Shown: positions 5,871 through 7,723 of the stretch, piece by piece | Position numbering within the stretch: the stretch's first letter is position 1 | Layout of the letters: each line of letters starts with the position of its first letter | NCBI GenBank assembly: GCA_003483645.1 | Contig: DMYM01000026.1 | Coordinates: 915 to 8,637, forward strand | Length of the DNA: 7,723 nt | From: Verrucomicrobiales bacterium | GTDB taxonomy: Bacteria; Verrucomicrobiota; Verrucomicrobiia; Verrucomicrobiales; Akkermansiaceae | Reading direction: 5' to 3' | Made by a program: the position numbers and the translations under genes | Notes under the pieces: generated by a model | Database searches by the model: none | What the model saw: only the letters and a program-made list of their open reading frames with translations | What the model was told of the DNA's origin: nothing

Positions 5871-5956
5871 GCCGCCCGAGGGATAGGGGAGAGCGGGCTC
5901 GGTGGGAAGGACGATTGGTGGACAAGGAGAGATCTTCGTGGTTCAGTCACGCCGCC
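5871..5956. other. Divergent trpA/queD intergenic region
   Basis: These 86 nt must hold at least the start signals for trpA leftward and queD rightward. I could not find a convincing -35/-10 pair in either direction, nor a trp-type leader peptide, T-box or preQ1-like fold. It is recorded as a likely but unresolved bidirectional promoter. Confidence 0.35.
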
Positions 5957-6322
5957 ATGCGTGCGCGCCTGACCAAGGACTTTCGTTTTGAAGCGGCCCA
6001 TACCCTCCCCAGCCTGCCGGAAGGGCACAAGTGCCGATGCATGCACGGGCATAGCTTCAGGGTGGAGATTTCGATCGAGGGCGAAGTGGATGAGAAGATC
6101 GGCTGGGTCTATGACCACAAGCGGATCAGCGACGCCGTGGCGCCCCTCCTGGCAGAACTCGATCACGGTTACCTCAATGACATCGAGGGGTTGGAGAGTC
6201 CGACCATCGAGCACATGGCCGCTTGGTTCTGGCGGAAGCTTGAGGCCGGTCTTCCGGGACTCTATGAGGTCGTGATCTACGAGACCCCGACCGCGCGCTG
6301 TGTCTTTCGCGGTGAGTTTTGA
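5957..6322 (+). CDS. queD: 6-carboxy-5,6,7,8-tetrahydropterin synthase
   Basis: QueD converts 7,8-dihydroneopterin triphosphate to 6-carboxytetrahydropterin, the first pathway-specific step to 7-deazaguanine (queuosine) tRNA modification. The 121-residue length equals that of E. coli QueD. The zinc ligands are His15 (FEAAH), His30 and His32 (MHGH). The catalytic Cys26 is in GHKC, with four residues before HGH, marking the QueD type rather than a biopterin or PTPS-III enzyme. LDHGYLND (Asp69/His70), GLESPT.E and Glu109 (VIYET) complete the active site. The ATG at 5957 gives MRARLTKDFRFEAAH, aligned with the family start; upstream in-frame sequence overlaps trpA on the other strand. There is no Shine-Dalgarno. 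No queC, queE or queF is nearby. The small lipoprotein gene follows 38 nt downstream. Confidence 0.96.
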   Translation: MRARLTKDFRFEAAHTLPSLPEGHKCRCMHGHSFRVEISIEGEVDEKIGWVYDHKRISDAVAPLLAELDHGYLNDIEGLESPTIEHMAAWFWRKLEAGLPGLYEVVIYETPTARCVFRGEF

Positions 6323-6360
6323 CTGGTATTTGGGCGGTGGGAGGGTAGGTAGCGTGCGAT

Positions 6361-6534
6361 ATGAAACGCCTGAGTCTGCTGGTTGCCGTCCTTGCCTTCC
6401 TCCTGGGTGCCTGTGAGCGCCACAATTGGGAGGATGTGGATGAGAATGGCGACGGCAGGATCGACCAGAATGAAAAGGGCACCAAGCGTCTCTACAAGGA
6501 GCACAAGGAAGACGAAGGGGAGGAGAAGCACTAG
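6361..6534 (+). CDS. Small EF-hand lipoprotein (57 aa)
   Basis: The product is a 57-residue predicted lipoprotein. MKRLSLLVAVLAFLLGAC is a textbook lipoprotein signal peptide: positive start, hydrophobic core, and lipobox LGAC with lipidated Cys18. The mature part is only about 40 residues. It contains DENGDGRIDQNE at 27-38, a full 12-residue EF-hand loop with Asp1, Asn3, Asp5, Gly6, Ile8, Asp9 and Glu12 all in canonical positions, so calcium binding is likely. The rest is strongly charged (KEHKEDEGEEKH). With one loop, pairing with a second copy or a partner would be usual for calcium binding. The function is unknown. A membrane-anchored calcium-binding or envelope role is inference. The ATG at 6361 follows queD by 38 nt, with GGGAGG rather far upstream. 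Its TAG overlaps the convergent gene's TAG in a CTAG. Confidence 0.8.
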   Translation: MKRLSLLVAVLAFLLGACERHNWEDVDENGDGRIDQNEKGTKRLYKEHKEDEGEEKH

Positions 6535-7199
6535 GAAGGAGGGGAAGGTCTCCGCTTCCTCCGGTAGGAGAGGAAGCACTCGGCGTTGTCGAGGGGCTCG
6601 AAGTGAGTGAGCTCGAATTCAAGGGAGGCAGGCAGATGGTCTCCCAGAGGGCCGGTGATGGTGGGAGCCTCCGCCCCGCCCAAGAGGGTGTGGCCCGCCC
6701 AGGTGAGATGAATTTCATCGAGGGCATCGAGCTCGGCAAGGGTCCGTACCAGGGTCCCGCCGCCTTCGCAGAGGAGGGTCCTGACCTGGTGCCCGGTGGC
6801 CAGGATGTGGAGGAACTCCTGAAGCGAGCAACGGTGCACGGTCGCGCCGGCCGCCTCATAGAGCCCCGGGTCGTAGTCCTTCGGAGCCTTCGTGGCGAGC
6901 AGGTGAATGGCACCACCCGCACTATGGAATACCTTGTGTCCGAGGTCGAACTTCCCCGCGTGCGAGGCGATGCACCGCAACGGCTGGCGGGTGGGCTTGA
7001 GTTCGGGCGGGATGGTCATCGACATGTTGTCCGCTTCCAGGGTGCCCCGTCCCACCATGAGGGCGTCCGCCCGCCCGCGGATCTTCAACAGGCGCTGGAG
7101 ATCACGCGTTGAAGTGAAATGCGCCGGATCCTTGTTTACGGTGGAAATCTTGCCATCGGCGGAGATGGCGAAGTTGATCAGGACGGTCGGACGGGTCAT
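6531..7199 (-). CDS. Stand-alone RibD C-terminal/DHFR-fold reductase
   Basis: The 222-residue protein matches the RibD C-terminal (riboflavin-specific reductase) family. It begins PTVLINFAISADGKIS (residues 4-19), then FTSTRD at 28-33, RADALMVGRGTLEADN at 43-58, and the nucleotide-binding LCEGGGTLV at 143-151, followed by LDEIHLTWAGHTLLGG. The family reduces the ribosylamino-pyrimidine intermediate of riboflavin synthesis with NADPH and shares the dihydrofolate reductase fold. The N-terminal deaminase domain of normal bacterial RibD is absent, so the protein resembles archaeal and fungal RIB7-type reductases or RibD-like paralogues. Riboflavin synthesis is one possibility; another pterin or folate reductase role is another. 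No rib gene is adjacent. The ATG at 7199..7197 is preceded only by an A-rich stretch. The C-terminus ends in a basic RRKRRPSPPS tail, and its TAG overlaps that of the EF-hand lipoprotein. Confidence 0.85.
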   Translation of the reverse strand: MTRPTVLINFAISADGKISTVNKDPAHFTSTRDLQRLLKIRGRADALMVGRGTLEADNMSMTIPPELKPTRQPLRCIASHAGKFDLGHKVFHSAGGAIHLLATKAPKDYDPGLYEAAGATVHRCSLQEFLHILATGHQVRTLLCEGGGTLVRTLAELDALDEIHLTWAGHTLLGGAEAPTITGPLGDHLPASLEFELTHFEPLDNAECFLSYRRKRRPSPPS

Positions 7200-7272
7200 G
7201 CCGCTTTTTCTTGAGACGTGAGAATGACGCGAATGGCGGCGGGGCGAGAGCGCAAATTTGGGAAAATAGGGA
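7200..7272. other. Divergent gap between the reductase and the glutaredoxin gene
   Basis: This is the reductase-proximal part of a 118-nt divergent gap. It carries GACGCGAATGG at 7226-7236, matching motifs in the gap upstream of thyA, and an A+T-richer block near 7254-7268. I see no convincing minus-strand promoter or terminator in it. Confidence 0.3.
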
Positions 7273-7300
7273 TTGAAAACAGGGAGCCCGGGGGTAAATT
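7273..7300 (+). promoter_or_regulatory. Candidate sigma70-type promoter for the glutaredoxin gene
   Basis: TTGAAA (7273-7278) and TAAATT (7295-7300) are separated by 16 nt. Initiation near 7307 would leave a leader of only about 11 nt before the ATG at 7318, too short for a Shine-Dalgarno, and indeed none is present. Both hexamers are reasonable matches. Confidence 0.45.
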
Positions 7301-7317
7301 AGGTTCCACCTAAAGCC

Positions 7318-7677
7318 ATGAGCGAGTCCCAAGCCACCTCCCCTCAAATCGCCTGTTTCCTCAAGACCTATTGCGGCTGGAGTGAAGGCGTACGCGCCAT
7401 CATGCGCAAGTATGAACTGGACTACGAGGAGAAGGACATCATTGCAAACCCGGCCTTCCGCTGGGAGATGGAGCAGAAGAGCGGTCAGCCACTCTCGCCC
7501 TGCGTGGAAATCAACGGTGAAATGTTGCCGGACGTGAGTGGGGAGGAAGTGGAGGCATGGATGATTGAAAGGGGACTGGTCACGGCCAGGGAGGTTGAGC
7601 CCGACGCGCCGATTGACTCGTCCTGTTCCCAGGAGGAACATGAGGCCCGGGCCCGGGTCGAGGCGGAAACGCAGTAA
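7318..7677 (+). CDS. Glutaredoxin-family protein with CGWS active site
   Basis: The 119-residue product has a glutaredoxin/thioredoxin-like core of about 80 residues. The active site is Cys19-Gly-Trp-Ser22 at the start of a helix, after KTY, resembling the CGFS of monothiol glutaredoxins rather than dithiol CPYC. The presumed cis-proline is Pro61 in LSPCVEING, so a second cysteine (Cys62) directly follows it. The TVP and GG glutathione-contact motifs of classical CGFS proteins are not recognisable. DVSGEEVEAWM ends the fold. A charged tail of about 30 residues follows with one more Cys (103) and an EEHEARARVEAE run. Redox, iron-sulfur cluster or glutathione-independent roles are all possible; I infer only a thiol-based function. 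It starts at the ATG at 7318 behind a good promoter candidate. Nothing recognisable follows in the last 46 nt. Confidence 0.75.
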   Translation: MSESQATSPQIACFLKTYCGWSEGVRAIMRKYELDYEEKDIIANPAFRWEMEQKSGQPLSPCVEINGEMLPDVSGEEVEAWMIERGLVTAREVEPDAPIDSSCSQEEHEARARVEAETQ

Positions 7678-7723
7678 GATACCTCCGGGAAGATTGTGTT
7701 CCTGGATTAAGGGGTGTCCGGCA
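7678..7723. other. End of window, no feature recognised
   Basis: These 46 nt after the glutaredoxin stop show no hairpin with a T-run and no clear reading frame. Any terminator or next gene lies beyond the edge. Confidence 0.4.

Noticed and set aside
5016..5972. Plus-strand open frame (318 codons) covering trpA
   Set aside because: It is a shadow of trpA with no motif and no start signal.
5867..6922. Minus-strand open frame (351 codons) opposite queD and the lipoprotein
   Set aside because: It overlaps queD, the EF-hand lipoprotein and the reductase in the wrong frame, and its Pro/Arg/Ser-rich content looks non-biological.
1..7723. Mobile element, CRISPR, toxin-antitoxin or defence island
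   Set aside because: No transposase, integrase, terminal inverted repeats, spaced direct repeats or defence domains are visible. The gene content is core metabolism throughout.

Overview
The window is a G+C-rich (roughly 60% by eye) stretch of ordinary bacterial chromosome, densely packed with housekeeping biosynthesis genes. The meso-diaminopimelate genes imply a bacterium that makes DAP, the diamino acid of Gram-negative-type peptidoglycan. A lipobox protein also fits a diderm. The exact mix suggests Verrucomicrobiota (Verrucomicrobiales-like) or a neighbouring PVC lineage: a stand-alone GGQ release-factor-like protein, a CGWS glutaredoxin, a stand-alone RibD reductase domain, a TrpA with an ADGIVNQ loop, and a general lack of Shine-Dalgarno sequences. 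That assignment is inference from protein flavour, not from a marker gene.

Layout. From about 5870 down to base 1, genes run on the minus strand in the order trpA, dapF, dapA, dapB, folK, panB, an MTRFR/ArfB-like GGQ protein, and thyA (cut by the left edge). dapA and dapB are 19 nt apart, and panB and the GGQ gene share an ATGA overlap. The other gaps are 57 to 215 nt. A candidate sigma70-type promoter lies just upstream of dapF, so dapF-dapA-dapB and perhaps everything downstream may be one transcript. trpA stands alone, with no other trp gene in the window. To its right, divergently and on the plus strand, are queD and a 57-residue EF-hand lipoprotein. The lipoprotein converges on a minus-strand RibD-type reductase, and their stop codons share a CTAG. 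The last gene, a glutaredoxin-like protein on the plus strand, diverges from the reductase across 118 nt that contain a good promoter candidate.

How the genes work together. dapA, dapB and dapF supply three steps of lysine/DAP synthesis. folK (folate), panB (pantothenate/CoA) and thyA (dTMP, using methylene-tetrahydrofolate) are linked through one-carbon folate chemistry: PanB and ThyA both consume 5,10-methylene-THF, and FolK helps make the folate. queD makes the queuosine precursor 6-carboxytetrahydropterin. The RibD-like reductase belongs to the DHFR-fold superfamily.

I see no CRISPR array, tRNA, rRNA, insertion sequence, prophage or defence system. No intergenic stretch exceeds 300 nt; the longest is 215 nt, between trpA and dapF. 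The points most worth a second look are the MTRFR-like GGQ protein coupled to panB, the panB start (a strong Shine-Dalgarno serves an out-of-frame ATG and can pair into a hairpin), the CGWS glutaredoxin, the EF-hand micro-lipoprotein, and the shared CTAG stops.
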